From positions 3,408,501 to 3,472,500 of the forward strand of contig NZ_CP139482.1 in NCBI RefSeq assembly GCF_041222825.1: DNA of 64,000 bases, written 5' to 3'. Under the pieces are notes generated by a model that ran no database searches, had not been told where the DNA came from, and was given only the letters and a program-made list of their open reading frames with translations. This stretch comes from Candidatus Thalassolituus haligoni. GTDB lineage: Bacteria; Pseudomonadota; Gammaproteobacteria; Pseudomonadales; Oceanobacteraceae. A program made the translations under genes and the position numbers. This document shows, piece after piece, positions 23,701-32,304 of the stretch. How positions within the stretch are numbered: position 1 is the stretch's first letter; every line of letters begins with the position of its first letter.

Positions 23701-23800
23701 AGAGCGTCATCGCGAAAAGTGAATACAGCCACTGAGCAGGGTATTGCGGGGGAAAACGAGTAATGATCACAGAATGCCTTCGATGCCGATGAATGCCCAA
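20723..23800 (-). CDS. Diguanylate cyclase with three periplasmic substrate-binding domains
   Basis: A 1025-residue membrane signalling protein. After an N-terminal signal/anchor (hydrophobic about 24-44) come three SBP_bac_3 (family 3 solute-binding) domains, about 65-300, 310-550 and 560-790. The first two are near-repeats of each other (both have R-V-H-N-E-x-x-W-x-P-F-N and I-P-K-G-F-F-Y). A membrane helix follows (about 797-820), a coiled coil, then a GGDEF domain (about 870-1020) with active G-G-E-E-F. An R-x-x-D inhibitory site lies five residues before it. It would make cyclic di-GMP in response to amino-acid-like ligands. The gene stands alone between the scrap region and housekeeping genes. 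Confidence 0.9.
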   Translation of the reverse strand: MGIHRHRRHSVIITRFPPQYPAQWLYSLFAMTLLFALMLNPLQAAEADGLATGLEAGPAANLNLTEEERTWLLNHHTIRVHNETNWGPFNYYEFGRPKGYSIEFMGLLAEKLGIQVEYITGPSWGEFMAMLGNQELDVMLNIIKTENRSKHILFTDPYVNNPPGIVVRDDNNDIRDLRDLNGRVLAIPKGFFYQEIIERHFPGIQLLLLTDQLESLKAVSFGHADATIGGIAIQNYLMRNHLINNTKVIGGIDDPRFDNNLRIGVRPDWGILRNILQKTLESVTEQERNSLGRRWLSSGLQSTQVLQLDKDEKDFLTTHPVLRVHNEMAWPPFNFNEQGKPKGFSIDVMNLIAKKTGFRIEYISGPGWSDFLHMMHERQLDMMLNIVNTPERREYIRFTRPYAVNPNIIASKKSAKYESIESLKGKTVAIPKGFFYEEVLSKEHPEIKLHLVKNAVESLKAVSIGKADAALGEAAVFNHLIARNMLNDLTISGEVDVGQPDLANLRIGVRSDWPILQGIMDRAVDSLTRDELATISQHWMGNENYIARPGSGLALTNAEKAYLEKQPNITFCANPDWMPLEKIGEGGKHEGMVADYLGLMADRIGISLTLVQTDSTAQSLEYAKSRRCDIMSAAFETPEAARQLNFTKPYLRLPLVIAIQEDSLFVDGLKSLDQQTIAVPSGYGLLKKLQRDYPRLQVIEVPSITDGLRQVEEGRIFGMIGAIAPIGHAIRKDRFIDLKIGGRLDEDWKLAIAVRNDTPELLSMFNKATDYITEEERSKVFQRWVAVKFEQQVDYHLVWKLVAAVLAIMLAIVLWNWKLARLNHRLKTEMGLRHKVEQQLQNANNELSRKNNELSVLSTTDKLTGLANRRYIESQLDTVLESQQSERNPFSVMLLDIDHFKQINDQYGHLLGDEVLKSIARILENNTRDTDRIGRWGGEEFMIILPNTSAALAYRLAEKLRTAIAAEQFEDVDHVTASIGLVDSSIPGETARQLVLKADNALYCAKKAGRNRVVADSEQPALDLY

Positions 23801-23978
23801 AATGCTGGAAACACTCTGGCCGGTCTAACTGACTCATTCTATAGTACTAGCGATAGTTTAAAAAATGACAAAGTGGGAATAGCAGGCGGCAACTCCTGAC
23901 TTATTCCCCGGCACTCCAGATGCTCGACAAAAATTTCCTGCCCGCCTTAACGTTTAAAGCCGTTCGATGCCCTTGCGG

Positions 23979-24173
23979 TCAATCCGGCGCTTTGCAGGTT
24001 TTTATACCCAGTACGACGTACAGCGGGCACCAGCCCATTGCTGCCGTTACCAATGGCACCAAACCAACAGCGCCCCACCAGGAGTGAAAAAACACACCCG
24101 CCAGTATCATTGCCAAGCCTGCGACGATACGAAAAATCCGATCACTCTTACCGACATTACATTGCATGTTCAC
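23979..24173 (-). CDS. DUF2892 (YgaP-like) small membrane protein
   Basis: A 64-residue protein with the DUF2892 pattern: C-N-V-G-K-S-D-R at the start, then R-I-V-A-G-L-A-M-I-L-A-G-V in the first helix, a short loop, G-L-V-P-L-V-T-A-A in the second helix, and the G-W-C-P-L-Y cysteine motif near the end, close to the terminal T-C-K. Relatives are the membrane anchors of rhodanese-type sulfurtransferases and free-standing small proteins. The role here is unknown. A 16-bp palindrome lies 86 nt upstream of the start. Confidence 0.85.
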   Translation of the reverse strand: MNMQCNVGKSDRIFRIVAGLAMILAGVFFHSWWGAVGLVPLVTAAMGWCPLYVVLGIKTCKAPD

Positions 24174-24258
24174 GACCTCCTGCGGTGGTTATTCAAGCAA
24201 CTGCCTATTCGTCTGTTGCCACAGTAGGCTTCCCGCCTGGCCGGAGCAACTCCGCCAG

Positions 24259-24274
24259 GATGATATATATCATC
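24259..24274. promoter_or_regulatory. 16-bp perfect palindrome upstream of the DUF2892 gene
   Basis: GATGATATATATCATC is a perfect palindrome, directly preceded by a near-perfect hairpin of CCTGG/CGGAG type (24236-24260). It could be an operator for the leftward DUF2892 gene. In the wider gap 24174-24502 I see no other feature. Confidence 0.45.
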
Positions 24275-24502
24275 TTATGGCTATATATCTAAGTAGTCGT
24301 TACAGCCCGTTGTGGTCATCCATCAACCAAGCCGCATAGACGCCATAGGCCATAGATAAATAGACAGACCAGCACCCTCTTTCACATTGCCTTCAACTGG
24401 CACTACTGCGTTGAGATTTACCCTTCCTCAGCCTCTCGACAGCGGCCAATCCAGACGTCAGAATCAGCCTTCCTTCTTGATGATGGCCACCCACGACACC
24501 TT

Positions 24503-24964
24503 ATGAACTACTGGCTGTTTAAAACAGAACCGGATGCCTTTGGCATTGATGATCTGGCATCCCGCCCGGAGCAAACCGAGCCATGGGATGGCGTGCGTAA
24601 TTATCAGGCGCGCAATTTCCTCCGTGACGAGGTGAAATCGGGCGATCTGGTGTTTATTTATCACTCCAGCTGTAAAGAAATAGGGATTGCCGGGCTGGCG
24701 GAGGTGGTGCAGGAAGGCTATGTCGATCACAGCCAGTTTGATCCACAATCAAAATACTATGATCCCAAAGCCACGCTGGAAAAGCCGCGCTGGTATCGGG
24801 TGGACGTCAAGTTGAAACAGACATTCCCCCGCGTATTGCCACTCAAGACCATCAAGGCCATGCCAGAGATCACCGAACTGGGCTTGGTAAAGAAGGGCCA
24901 TCGGCTGTCGATCATGCCGGTGAATAAACAGGAATTTGATATTTTGCTCCAGCGAGCCAGCTGA
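24503..24964 (+). CDS. EVE-domain protein (YTH/PUA-like fold)
   Basis: A 153-residue single-domain EVE protein. It has the family start M-N-Y-W-L-F-K-T-E-P, the W-D-G-V-R-N-Y-Q-A-R-N motif near residues 29-39, G-D-L-V-F-I-Y-H-S-S in the core and the K-P-R-W-Y-R-V-D-V strand. EVE domains bind modified bases in nucleic acids and are found both as housekeeping proteins (thymocyte nuclear protein 1 relatives) and in restriction systems. This stand-alone form next to GST is the ordinary type. The gene ends 48 nt before the GST gene on the same strand. Confidence 0.9.
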   Translation: MNYWLFKTEPDAFGIDDLASRPEQTEPWDGVRNYQARNFLRDEVKSGDLVFIYHSSCKEIGIAGLAEVVQEGYVDHSQFDPQSKYYDPKATLEKPRWYRVDVKLKQTFPRVLPLKTIKAMPEITELGLVKKGHRLSIMPVNKQEFDILLQRAS

Positions 24965-25012
24965 TTAACCAGCGGGACACCTGCCCGCCACACACCCATG
25001 CAAGGAGAGCGT

Positions 25013-25609
25013 ATGAAAATCTACGGCGATAGCCAGTCCGGCAACTGTTACAAAATCCAGCTGGTGTGCGCCATGCTGAATATCCCACATCAGTGGATTA
25101 CGGTGGATATTCTGGCTGGCGAAACCCGCAGCGCGGCGTTTTTACGCAAAAACCCCAATGGCAAGATTCCGACACTGGAGCTGGACGATGGCCGCACACT
25201 GAGCGAATCCAACGCCATCATCAACTATCTGGCGGCGGATTCCGACTTGCTCCCCAAAGACACGTTCACACTGGCAAAAATGCAGCAGTGGCAGTGTTTT
25301 GAGCAATACAGCCACGAACCCTACATTGCTGTTGCCCGTTTTATTGCCAAATACCAGGGTATGCCCGCATCACGTCAGGCTGAATACAAGGCAAAACAAT
25401 CTGGCGGTTACCTGGCGCTAGGGGTCATGGAACAACAACTGGCAGCAACGCCCTATCTTTGCGGTGACCAGCTCACCAATGCCGACATCAGCCTTTATGC
25501 CTATACCCATGTTGCCCATGAAGGCGGTTTTGAGCTTGAGCGCTATCCCGCTATCCAGGCCTGGCTTGACCGTGTTGAAGCGACGCCCGGATTTATTGCC
25601 ATGGCGTGA
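25013..25609 (+). CDS. Glutathione S-transferase family protein
   Basis: A 198-residue GST with the N-terminal thioredoxin-like domain (M-K-I-Y-G-D-S-Q-S-G-N-C-Y-K-I, with the catalytic-region serine, then N-P-N-G-K-I-P-T-L and L-S-E-S-N-A-I-I-N-Y-L, the glutathione-binding E-S pair) and a C-terminal helical domain with the N-A-D-I-S-L-Y-A-Y capping motif. The start at 25013 is set by AAGGAGA just upstream. Probable detoxification enzyme; the specific substrate is unknown. Confidence 0.9.
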   Translation: MKIYGDSQSGNCYKIQLVCAMLNIPHQWITVDILAGETRSAAFLRKNPNGKIPTLELDDGRTLSESNAIINYLAADSDLLPKDTFTLAKMQQWQCFEQYSHEPYIAVARFIAKYQGMPASRQAEYKAKQSGGYLALGVMEQQLAATPYLCGDQLTNADISLYAYTHVAHEGGFELERYPAIQAWLDRVEATPGFIAMA

Positions 25610-25658
25610 ACCAGGAACATCTGCGACCATCCAAGGCAGACTATTCCGGGAGATTTCC

Positions 25659-26054
25659 ATGTCAGGCTTTCCAAACCAGCCATCACCCCACCAGCCAGCA
25701 ACCAAACCACCAAGACCACCGTTGTCGCCGCAAGACGACAATGCCAAAACCCAGGCACTGATTGCTTACTGTCTGTTGGGTGCTGGCTACTTTACCGGCT
25801 TGTTCTGGGTCATTGGCGGGGTGTGGGCGATGGTCAAAATTGATGATTTCCGCGGATCGCTGTTTGAGGATCACTTTGTCAATATCATCAAAGTGTTCTG
25901 GTGGGGGATGGGCATGACGGTGATTGGCATTGTGACTACCTTTATTTTTATTGGCTGGCTGATTTTGCTGGGGACGTTTATCTGGACGGTGTTCAAAATC
26001 GTCAAGGGCTTGTCTCAGCTAACATCGAACCGGGCCTACGCTGATCAAGGTTGA
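25659..26054 (+). CDS. DUF4870/Tic20-like small membrane protein
   Basis: A 131-residue protein. The first about 35 residues are Pro/Gln-rich and probably disordered, then come three hydrophobic segments (about 37-60, 78-100 and 101-122). The second half, with F-E-D-H-F-V-N-I-I-K and a final W-T-V-F-K-I-V-K-G-L, matches the DUF4870-type fold. ATG at 25659 has GGGAG 6 nt upstream, 49 nt after the GST stop. Function unknown. Confidence 0.75.
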   Translation: MSGFPNQPSPHQPATKPPRPPLSPQDDNAKTQALIAYCLLGAGYFTGLFWVIGGVWAMVKIDDFRGSLFEDHFVNIIKVFWWGMGMTVIGIVTTFIFIGWLILLGTFIWTVFKIVKGLSQLTSNRAYADQG

Positions 26055-26099
26055 CATCTGAATCATTGATGATCCAACTATGCACTATCAACAAAGCAC

Positions 26100-26121
26100 G
26101 ACATAAAGCAGACATAAAGCA
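26100..26121. repeat. Tandem 11-bp repeat
   Basis: GACATAAAGCA occurs twice in succession (26100-26110, 26111-26121) in the gap before the CorC-like gene. Function, if any, is unknown. Confidence 0.5.
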
Positions 26122-26254
26122 CTGCGGACAGATGCAACAGACACCAAGAAATATGCCAGGCCGGGCTGCATGATCAGACCGTCACCCTTCTTCAGTTGAC
26201 AGCTTTCATGCGCGCCCTATGATGGCGGAATCTTAATAGTCAAAGGACGCAGTC

Positions 26255-27541
26255 TTGAACGAGGTTCCCTTAAGTGTGCTGTTCGGCATACTCGCGGTAC
26301 TGATCATTTTTTCAGGATTCTTCTCCAGTTCCGAAACCGGCATGATGTCGCTTAACCGCTATCGTTTGCGGCATCTGGTTAAAAATAACCACCAGGGCGC
26401 CAAACTGGCTTCCAAACTGCTCGAAAAACCCGACCGCCTGATCGGCACGATCCTTACCGGTAATAATCTGGTCAACTTTGCCGCTGCGGCGCTGGCGACC
26501 ATCATTAGTCAACGGCTGTGGCCTGACAATCCGGATCTCGCCGTTTTCGTCAACACCATTCTGTTCACCCTGATCGTGCTGATTTTTGCTGAGCTGACTC
26601 CCAAAACCCTGGCAGCTATAGCCCCGGAGCAGATCGCGTTCCCGGCCTCCCCTATCCTGCTGGGACTGCAGTGGTTTTTGCATCCGTTTGTGTGGTTTGT
26701 AAATACCATTGCCAATGGTCTGCTGAAGCTGATTCCCATCGACACCAGCAACACCAATTCGGATCATCTGAGCACAGAAGAGCTGCGCACGGTGGTACGC
26801 GAAGCTGGATCGATGATTCCGAAGCGCCACCAGCACATGCTGCTGAGTATCCTCGATCTGGAAAAGATGACGGTAAACGACATCATGGTGCCACGGAATG
26901 AGATCTATGGGGTCGATCTGGACGACGACATGGATGTATTGGTCGAGCTGCTGCGTACCACACAACACACCCGTGTGCCGATTTATCGTGGCGACATCAA
27001 TAACATCATTGGCATTCTTCATGCCCGCTCACTGGCACGAGTGATGAGTCAGGGCGAGTTTACCCGCGAGGATATTGAAGCCGCCTCACGCGAGCCATAT
27101 TTTATTCCCGAGAGCACCCCACTCCATACCCAGCTGTTCAACTTCCAGAAAAACCAGCGCCGGATTGCACTGGTGGTTGATGAATACGGTGATGTCCAAG
27201 GGATTTGTACGCTGGAAGATATTCTCGAAGAGATCGTCGGCGAATTCACCACCGATGTGCTGTCGGCCAGTTCACCGGATGTACATCCGCAGGAAGATGG
27301 CAGTTTTATTGTTGATGGCACCGCTTTTATTCGCGATGTGAACAAGACCATGCATTGGGATTTACCCATTGCTGGCCCAAAAACCATCAATGGTATGATT
27401 GTGGAGATTCTGGAACATATTCCCGAATCGCCCGTCTGTTTGCGCATCGGGCGTTACCGCTTCGAGATCTTGCAGCTCAAGGATAATATGATCAAAGCCG
27501 TCAGGGTGACGCTGGACAAGCCACGCAAAACGAACGCCTAA
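26255..27541 (+). CDS. HlyC/CorC-family membrane protein (DUF21-CBS-CorC_HlyC)
   Basis: A 428-residue protein with the classic layout: DUF21 (CNNM) transmembrane domain about 1-185 with F-F-S-S-S-E-T-G-M-M-S-L-N and G-N-N-L-V-N, two CBS domains about 205-330 (V-P-R-N-E-I-Y-G-V-D and the second ending D-E-Y-G-D-V-Q-G), and a C-terminal CorC_HlyC FAD-binding-like domain. It is related to YfjD and to magnesium/cobalt efflux proteins. The start is TTG at 26255; no ATG occurs before the first membrane segment ends. Confidence 0.92.
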   Translation: MNEVPLSVLFGILAVLIIFSGFFSSSETGMMSLNRYRLRHLVKNNHQGAKLASKLLEKPDRLIGTILTGNNLVNFAAAALATIISQRLWPDNPDLAVFVNTILFTLIVLIFAELTPKTLAAIAPEQIAFPASPILLGLQWFLHPFVWFVNTIANGLLKLIPIDTSNTNSDHLSTEELRTVVREAGSMIPKRHQHMLLSILDLEKMTVNDIMVPRNEIYGVDLDDDMDVLVELLRTTQHTRVPIYRGDINNIIGILHARSLARVMSQGEFTREDIEAASREPYFIPESTPLHTQLFNFQKNQRRIALVVDEYGDVQGICTLEDILEEIVGEFTTDVLSASSPDVHPQEDGSFIVDGTAFIRDVNKTMHWDLPIAGPKTINGMIVEILEHIPESPVCLRIGRYRFEILQLKDNMIKAVRVTLDKPRKTNA

Positions 27542-27563
27542 GTCCGCGCTAGCCCGGCCGCCA

Positions 27564-27598
27564 CAACAGCAAGCCGGATTTCAACCCGCTTGCTGTTG
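27564..27598. terminator. Hairpin between convergent CorC-like and symporter genes
   Basis: CAACAGCAAGC (27564-27574) and GCTTGCTGTTG (27588-27598) form a perfect 11-bp stem around 13 nt. It overlaps the last codons of the leftward symporter gene and follows the rightward stop by 22 nt. No long T-run, so bidirectional termination is only likely. Confidence 0.55.
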
Positions 27599-28474
27599 CC
27601 CCTGCTCTTGCTGCACAGAGTCATCCCGCCGGGTAATCCAGCCGATAAAACCAAACGCCGGAATGTTCATCAATAAGCCGTACATCAACGGCACCATGGC
27701 CAATTCCGGCTGATGCAATAACGACAGCGCTACCATCATCGCCGTACCGGCATTTTGAACACCCACTTCCAAGGCAATAGTGCGACTGTCTGCCTGACTC
27801 AGCTGTAACTGCCGGGCAACGCTCCATGCCAGCAATAACGACGACAAACTCAGCGTCATAACGGCAGCGCCACTGATCGAGAACATCGTTTCCAGCAATG
27901 CCCAGTTGCTGGCCAATAGTAATCCGATCACAGCCAGCATGGCTAACGTCGCCACGGTCTTGATATGTTTCTCGACCCGAACAGCCAGAGCTGCAAAAAA
28001 ATGACGAATCGCCATCCCGAGTAATACCGGCACCAGGGTCACCACGATCAGCTGTTTGGTCATCAAGCCTAGTGGCAAGCCGAACTGACTCATCTCCGCC
28101 CCTTCCGCCTGCATATAGACAGAAAATAACCAGGGCAAGGTAAACGGCACCAGCATACTGGTCATCGCCGTCAGGCAAATACTCAGCGCCACATTACCGC
28201 GTGCCAGTAAAGTAAACAGATTCGAAGTGGCACCACCCGGACACAAGGCCACCAGATACAGTCCTGCACCGGCAATCAGCGGTAAGTTAAATATCAAAAT
28301 AATAGTCAGGGCGATCAGTGGCAGTAACACCATCTGCAATGCCAGACCCAGCAACGCCACCATGGGCTGGCGTAATACCGCGATAAAGTGCTGGCGGGTC
28401 AAGCCCAGCCCCATGGCAAACATAATCAGTGCCAGGACAACGGGTAAAACCACTTGTGAAACCATTTGCTGCAT
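27581..28474 (-). CDS. Bile acid:sodium symporter (BASS) family protein
   Basis: A 297-residue membrane protein with about nine or ten helices. The family motif A-L-C-P-G-G-A-T-S-N-L-F-T at about residues 76-88 and the later E-V-G-V-Q-N-A-G-T-A at about 238-247 are the paired sodium-binding regions of SBF/BASS transporters. In bacteria these carry organic anions such as pyruvate or pantoate; the substrate cannot be told here. Single gene, convergent with the CorC-like gene. Confidence 0.9.
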   Translation of the reverse strand: MQQMVSQVVLPVVLALIMFAMGLGLTRQHFIAVLRQPMVALLGLALQMVLLPLIALTIILIFNLPLIAGAGLYLVALCPGGATSNLFTLLARGNVALSICLTAMTSMLVPFTLPWLFSVYMQAEGAEMSQFGLPLGLMTKQLIVVTLVPVLLGMAIRHFFAALAVRVEKHIKTVATLAMLAVIGLLLASNWALLETMFSISGAAVMTLSLSSLLLAWSVARQLQLSQADSRTIALEVGVQNAGTAMMVALSLLHQPELAMVPLMYGLLMNIPAFGFIGWITRRDDSVQQEQGQQQAG

Positions 28475-28702
28475 TTAGCGCTCCTTGCTATTGGGTACGG
28501 GGTTAATACAAACCTTACTCTAACGTCCATTGTGCAAATCAAGAACCTATTTAACGCAAGGTTTTGTTATAAGCTGCTCATGAATGCGGTCTGCTGATTT
28601 ACAACCACTCAAACATCAGGCTTTGGCGTGTCAAACCAGGTGTTAACATATCGCACAGCAACGACCAACCCAATAACCATCCCACTTCCAGAGGAATCCT
28701 GC

Positions 28703-29572
28703 GTGTCGTACTGGTGGCTAGCCATTCGCCCGAAAACCATTCCAGCCTCAATTGGCCCGATTCTGCTGGGCACTGCGCTTGCGTCCACCGAGACCACCAT
28801 TAATGGCCTGGTATTCGGCCTGGCAATACTCTGTGCCATTGCCTTACAGATTGCGGTGAACCTCGCCAACGACCTGTTTGATGGCCTCAACGGTGTCGAT
28901 ACGGAAGCACGATTAGGCCCCGCCAGGATGGTGCAATCCGGTTTTATAACGCCCAAAGCCATGGCGATCGCACTGGCACTATTCACTCTGATGGCCATGT
29001 TGTGTGGCCTGACACTGGCCGCACTGACCCATTGGAACCTGCTGCTGGTCGGCATCACCTGCCTGCTGGCCGTATTTGCCTATAGCGCTGGTCCACTGCC
29101 ATTAGCCTCGGTGGGCCTTGGAGAAGTCACGGTACTGATATTCTTTGGCTGGGTTGCCGTGATGGGCAGCTACTGGCTGCAAACTGGCGAGCTGACACTC
29201 ACCGCCCTGCTATATGGCACCAGCGCCGGATTATTCAGTGTGGCTATTTTACTGGTGAACAACCTGCGCGACATTCCTACCGATCGTGCCAGCGGCAAGC
29301 TCACCTTACCGGCACGTCTGGGCGAAGCAGGCACGCGACAGCTGTTTCTCGGCGTTACTGCAGCTGCCTTGCTGATCCATCTGCTGGCGGCCTGGCCGCA
29401 GCCATGGCTCATGCTGATTCCCGTGCTGCTGTGCCTGAAACCGGTATTGAACCTGATTCGCGGTATTTATAGCCTCAGCGGAGGCGAACTGAATACCCTG
29501 CTAGCCCAGACCGCCAAAGCCGGACTGATCTACTGTGGCACCAGCTCCGCCTTACTGGTACTGCTGTCGTGA
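28703..29572 (+). CDS. menA: UbiA-family prenyltransferase, MenA-like (1,4-dihydroxy-2-naphthoate)
   Basis: A 289-residue, eight- or nine-helix prenyltransferase. Aspartate-rich motif 1 is N-L-A-N-D-L-F-D-G; motif 2 is N-N-L-R-D-I-P-T-D. The R-P-K-T-I-P-A-S start and the G-V-D segment after motif 1 fit MenA rather than UbiA. It would join a polyprenyl chain to dihydroxynaphthoate for menaquinone; no other men gene is in the window, so specificity is moderately sure. GTG at 28703 has GAGG 8 nt upstream and is preferred over GTG at 28628. The sequence around the stop carries a small duplication of TGCTGTCGTGA. Confidence 0.8.
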   Translation: MSYWWLAIRPKTIPASIGPILLGTALASTETTINGLVFGLAILCAIALQIAVNLANDLFDGLNGVDTEARLGPARMVQSGFITPKAMAIALALFTLMAMLCGLTLAALTHWNLLLVGITCLLAVFAYSAGPLPLASVGLGEVTVLIFFGWVAVMGSYWLQTGELTLTALLYGTSAGLFSVAILLVNNLRDIPTDRASGKLTLPARLGEAGTRQLFLGVTAAALLIHLLAAWPQPWLMLIPVLLCLKPVLNLIRGIYSLSGGELNTLLAQTAKAGLIYCGTSSALLVLLS

Positions 29573-29726
29573 CTTGCTGCTGTCGTGAAGAAATACTGCT
29601 GCTTATCGATCGGAGGAACCGCAACGCTGACGCGTTTACCATCACCACCGAGGGTGAACCTCCTCCCCGTACCCGCTACAATGTCGCCCTTTGATTTTCA
29701 CCCGTTTTTCCACCGGTAGCCCTTCC

Positions 29727-31847
29727 ATGACAAACAGCACTCGCAAAATTCTGGTCACCAGCGCCCTGCCCTACGCCAACGGCTCCATTCACCTCGGCCA
29801 CCTGCTGGAATACATCCAGACCGACATCTGGGTACGCTTCCAGAAGTCCCGTGGCCACCAGTGCACCTACGTGTGTGCCGACGACGCCCACGGCACCGCG
29901 ATCATGCTGCGCGCCGAAAAAGAAGGCCGTTCGCCAGAAGACCAGATTGCTGCTGTCAAAGCGGAACACGAAGCCGACTTCGCCGCTTTCCAGATTGGCT
30001 TCGACAACTTCCACAGCACCCACAGTGAAGAAAACCGTGAACTGTCGGCGCAGATATACACTCGCCTGCGCGACAAAGGCCATATCGCGGTACGCTCCAT
30101 CAAACAGGCGTTCGACCCGGAAAAAGAAATCTTCCTGGCCGACCGTTACATCAAGGGCGACTGCCCCAAGTGCTCCACTCCCGACCAGTATGGCGACAAC
30201 TGCGAAGCCTGCGGTGCCACCTACAGTCCGGCCGAATTAAAAAACCCGTACTCCACCATCTCGGGTGCCACACCGGTTGAAAAAGAATCCGAGCATTATT
30301 TCTTCAAGCTGCAAGATTTTGATGCATTCCTGAAAGAATGGACACGCTCCGGCACCCTGCAACCGGAAATTGCCAACAAGCTGGCCGAATGGTTGGACTC
30401 CGGATTGCAAGAATGGGACATCTCCCGCGATGCCCCTTACTTCGGTTTTGAAATTCCTGATGCTCCAGGCAAATATTTTTATGTCTGGCTGGATGCTCCC
30501 ATTGGCTACATGGCCTCGTTCAAAAACCTTTGCAACTCCGACGCCGGTCAGGCCCGTGGCCTGAACTTCGACGATTACTGGAAGGTTGGCTCCGACGCTG
30601 AGGTGTATCACTTCATCGGCAAGGATATCGTCAACTTCCACGCGCTGTTCTGGCCGGCCATGCTCACTGCCGCCGAATACCGTACTCCAACGGCCGTCAA
30701 CGCCCACGGTTTTGTCACCGTCAACGGTGCCAAGATGTCCAAGTCACGCGGCACCTTTATCAAGGCTCGTACCTACCTTAACCATCTGAACCCGACCTAC
30801 CTGCGTTACTACTTTGCTGCCAAACTGGGTTCCAGCGTTGATGATTTCGACCTCAACCTCGAAGACTTCGTCCAGCGCGCCAATACCGATCTGGTCAACA
30901 AACTGGTCAACATCGCCAGCCGTACCGCCAACTTTGTCTTCAAAGCCGGAGGCAAACTCAGCGACAGCTGTGCCGAGCCAGCCATGATGCAAGAATTTAT
31001 CGACGCCGGAGACCAGATCGCTGCGCACTACGAAGCCCGCGATTTCGGCAAAGCCATGAAAGACATCATGGCACTGGCCGACCGCGCCAACGAATACATC
31101 CAGGAAAAAGCCCCCTGGGCCATGAACAAGGAAGAAGGCCGCCAGCAAGAAGTCATCGACGTCTGCTCCGTTGCCCTCAATCTGTTCCGCCAGTTAATGA
31201 CCTACCTGACCCCGGTACTGCCCGAACTGGCGGAAAAAACCTGCCAATTCATGAACCTCGACGACCTGAACTGGGAAAGCCGCAGCAACATCCTGCTGGG
31301 CCATGACATCAACAAATTCCAACCCATGCTGGCCCGCGCCGAAATGGACAAGGTCACTGCGATTCTGGAAGAAACCCAAACGGAGCTGGCCATTGAGAAC
31401 GGCGAAGAGCCTGCGGCTGCCAGCAACGCTAACGCCAGCAAAGAGAGTAAAAAACAAGACAAGAAGAAAAAATCCAAAGGACCAGAACTCCGGGAAGACG
31501 GCAACGAAGTGATTGCCGACACCATCGAGTTCCCAGACTTCGCTAAAGTCGATTTGCGTGTTGCTCGCATCATCAAGGCTGACCACGTCGAAGGTGCTGA
31601 AAAACTGCTGCAACTGACGCTGGACATCGGCAACGGCGAAACCCGCAACGTCTTCTCCGGTATCAAGGCCGCCTACAAACCGGAAGACCTCGAAGGCAAA
31701 CTCACCATCATGGTGGCCAACCTGGCACCACGAAAAATGAAGTTTGGACTGTCCGAAGGCATGGTACTGGCCGCAGGGCCGGGTGGGTCAGAGATCTACC
31801 TGCTGGAACCCAATGAAGGTTCGCAGCCTGGGATGCGGGTGATGTAA
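29727..31847 (+). CDS. metG: Methionyl-tRNA synthetase
   Basis: About 706 residues, class I synthetase. The HIGH motif appears as H-L-G-H in [10 protein letters not shown], the zinc knuckle as C-P-K-C-x9-C-E-A-C, and KMSKS as A-K-M-S-K-S-R-G. A Lys-rich linker (around 575-595) leads to a C-terminal EMAP-II-like tRNA-binding domain (about 600-706) used for dimerisation. The start at 29727 (M-T-N-S-T-R-K) is preferred over a TTG at 29691. Charges initiator and elongator tRNAMet. Confidence 0.97.
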   Translation: MTNSTRKILVTSALPYANGSIHLGHLLEYIQTDIWVRFQKSRGHQCTYVCADDAHGTAIMLRAEKEGRSPEDQIAAVKAEHEADFAAFQIGFDNFHSTHSEENRELSAQIYTRLRDKGHIAVRSIKQAFDPEKEIFLADRYIKGDCPKCSTPDQYGDNCEACGATYSPAELKNPYSTISGATPVEKESEHYFFKLQDFDAFLKEWTRSGTLQPEIANKLAEWLDSGLQEWDISRDAPYFGFEIPDAPGKYFYVWLDAPIGYMASFKNLCNSDAGQARGLNFDDYWKVGSDAEVYHFIGKDIVNFHALFWPAMLTAAEYRTPTAVNAHGFVTVNGAKMSKSRGTFIKARTYLNHLNPTYLRYYFAAKLGSSVDDFDLNLEDFVQRANTDLVNKLVNIASRTANFVFKAGGKLSDSCAEPAMMQEFIDAGDQIAAHYEARDFGKAMKDIMALADRANEYIQEKAPWAMNKEEGRQQEVIDVCSVALNLFRQLMTYLTPVLPELAEKTCQFMNLDDLNWESRSNILLGHDINKFQPMLARAEMDKVTAILEETQTELAIENGEEPAAASNANASKESKKQDKKKKSKGPELREDGNEVIADTIEFPDFAKVDLRVARIIKADHVEGAEKLLQLTLDIGNGETRNVFSGIKAAYKPEDLEGKLTIMVANLAPRKMKFGLSEGMVLAAGPGGSEIYLLEPNEGSQPGMRVM

Positions 31848-31859
31848 ATTATTTGGCTT

Positions 31860-31882
31860 AGCTCTACTCTAAGAGTAGAGCT
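31860..31882 (+). terminator. Hairpin after metG
   Basis: AGCTCTACTCT and AGAGTAGAGCT form an 11-bp stem with a single A as loop centre (the effective loop will be larger). It lies 13 nt after the metG stop. Only scattered T residues follow, so termination strength is uncertain. Confidence 0.55.
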
Positions 31883-31914
31883 ATTGCTTATTCATCGATA
31901 CAAGGTGACAGCTA

Positions 31915-32144
31915 ATGAATACCAAGAACAAACGAGCATCAGCTCCAGCTTCGATCAGTCAGCTCCCCCCAAAAGCAGGGCTGTTGAGTCAATTAAATCA
32001 CTAAATATTATGCCAACCTCCAAAGCCCAGAAATACTTAAAAAAAGCAGGCATCTGAGAAGACCTGAACGCTGATTTCGACAAAGACTGGAAATCTATCG
32101 ATGAGGATTTCAAGAAAAGTATCCTCCTGTTGTCGAACGCCTAA
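31915..32144 (+). pseudogene. Small broken gene between metG and nasR
   Basis: ATG at 31915 with AAGG upstream opens a frame of 29 codons. A frame change near the CCCCCC/AAAA run (about 31970-31978) would join it to M-P-T-S-K-A-Q-K-Y-L-K-K-A-G-I, an in-frame TGA at 32055-32057, then E-D-L-N-A-D-F-D-K-D-W-K-S-I-D-E and an end at 32144. Together this would be a basic-then-acidic protein of about 75 residues. I do not recognise it; it is disabled by a frameshift and a stop unless these are sequence errors. The rest of 31848-32304 holds nothing else clear. Confidence 0.35.
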
Positions 32145-32304
32145 AATGTATATCAAGTATTCCCGCCCCCGCAGTATCAGGGCTGTTGCCTGCCTTTAAG
32201 CCACTTTGTCAGCTGGCCCTGCGGATACAAGACAAAGCGCTGTGGAACCATGGCCGCCCTTGTTATCCTCCCAATATGAGTTCAAACCCATACTGTGATT
32301 GCTG

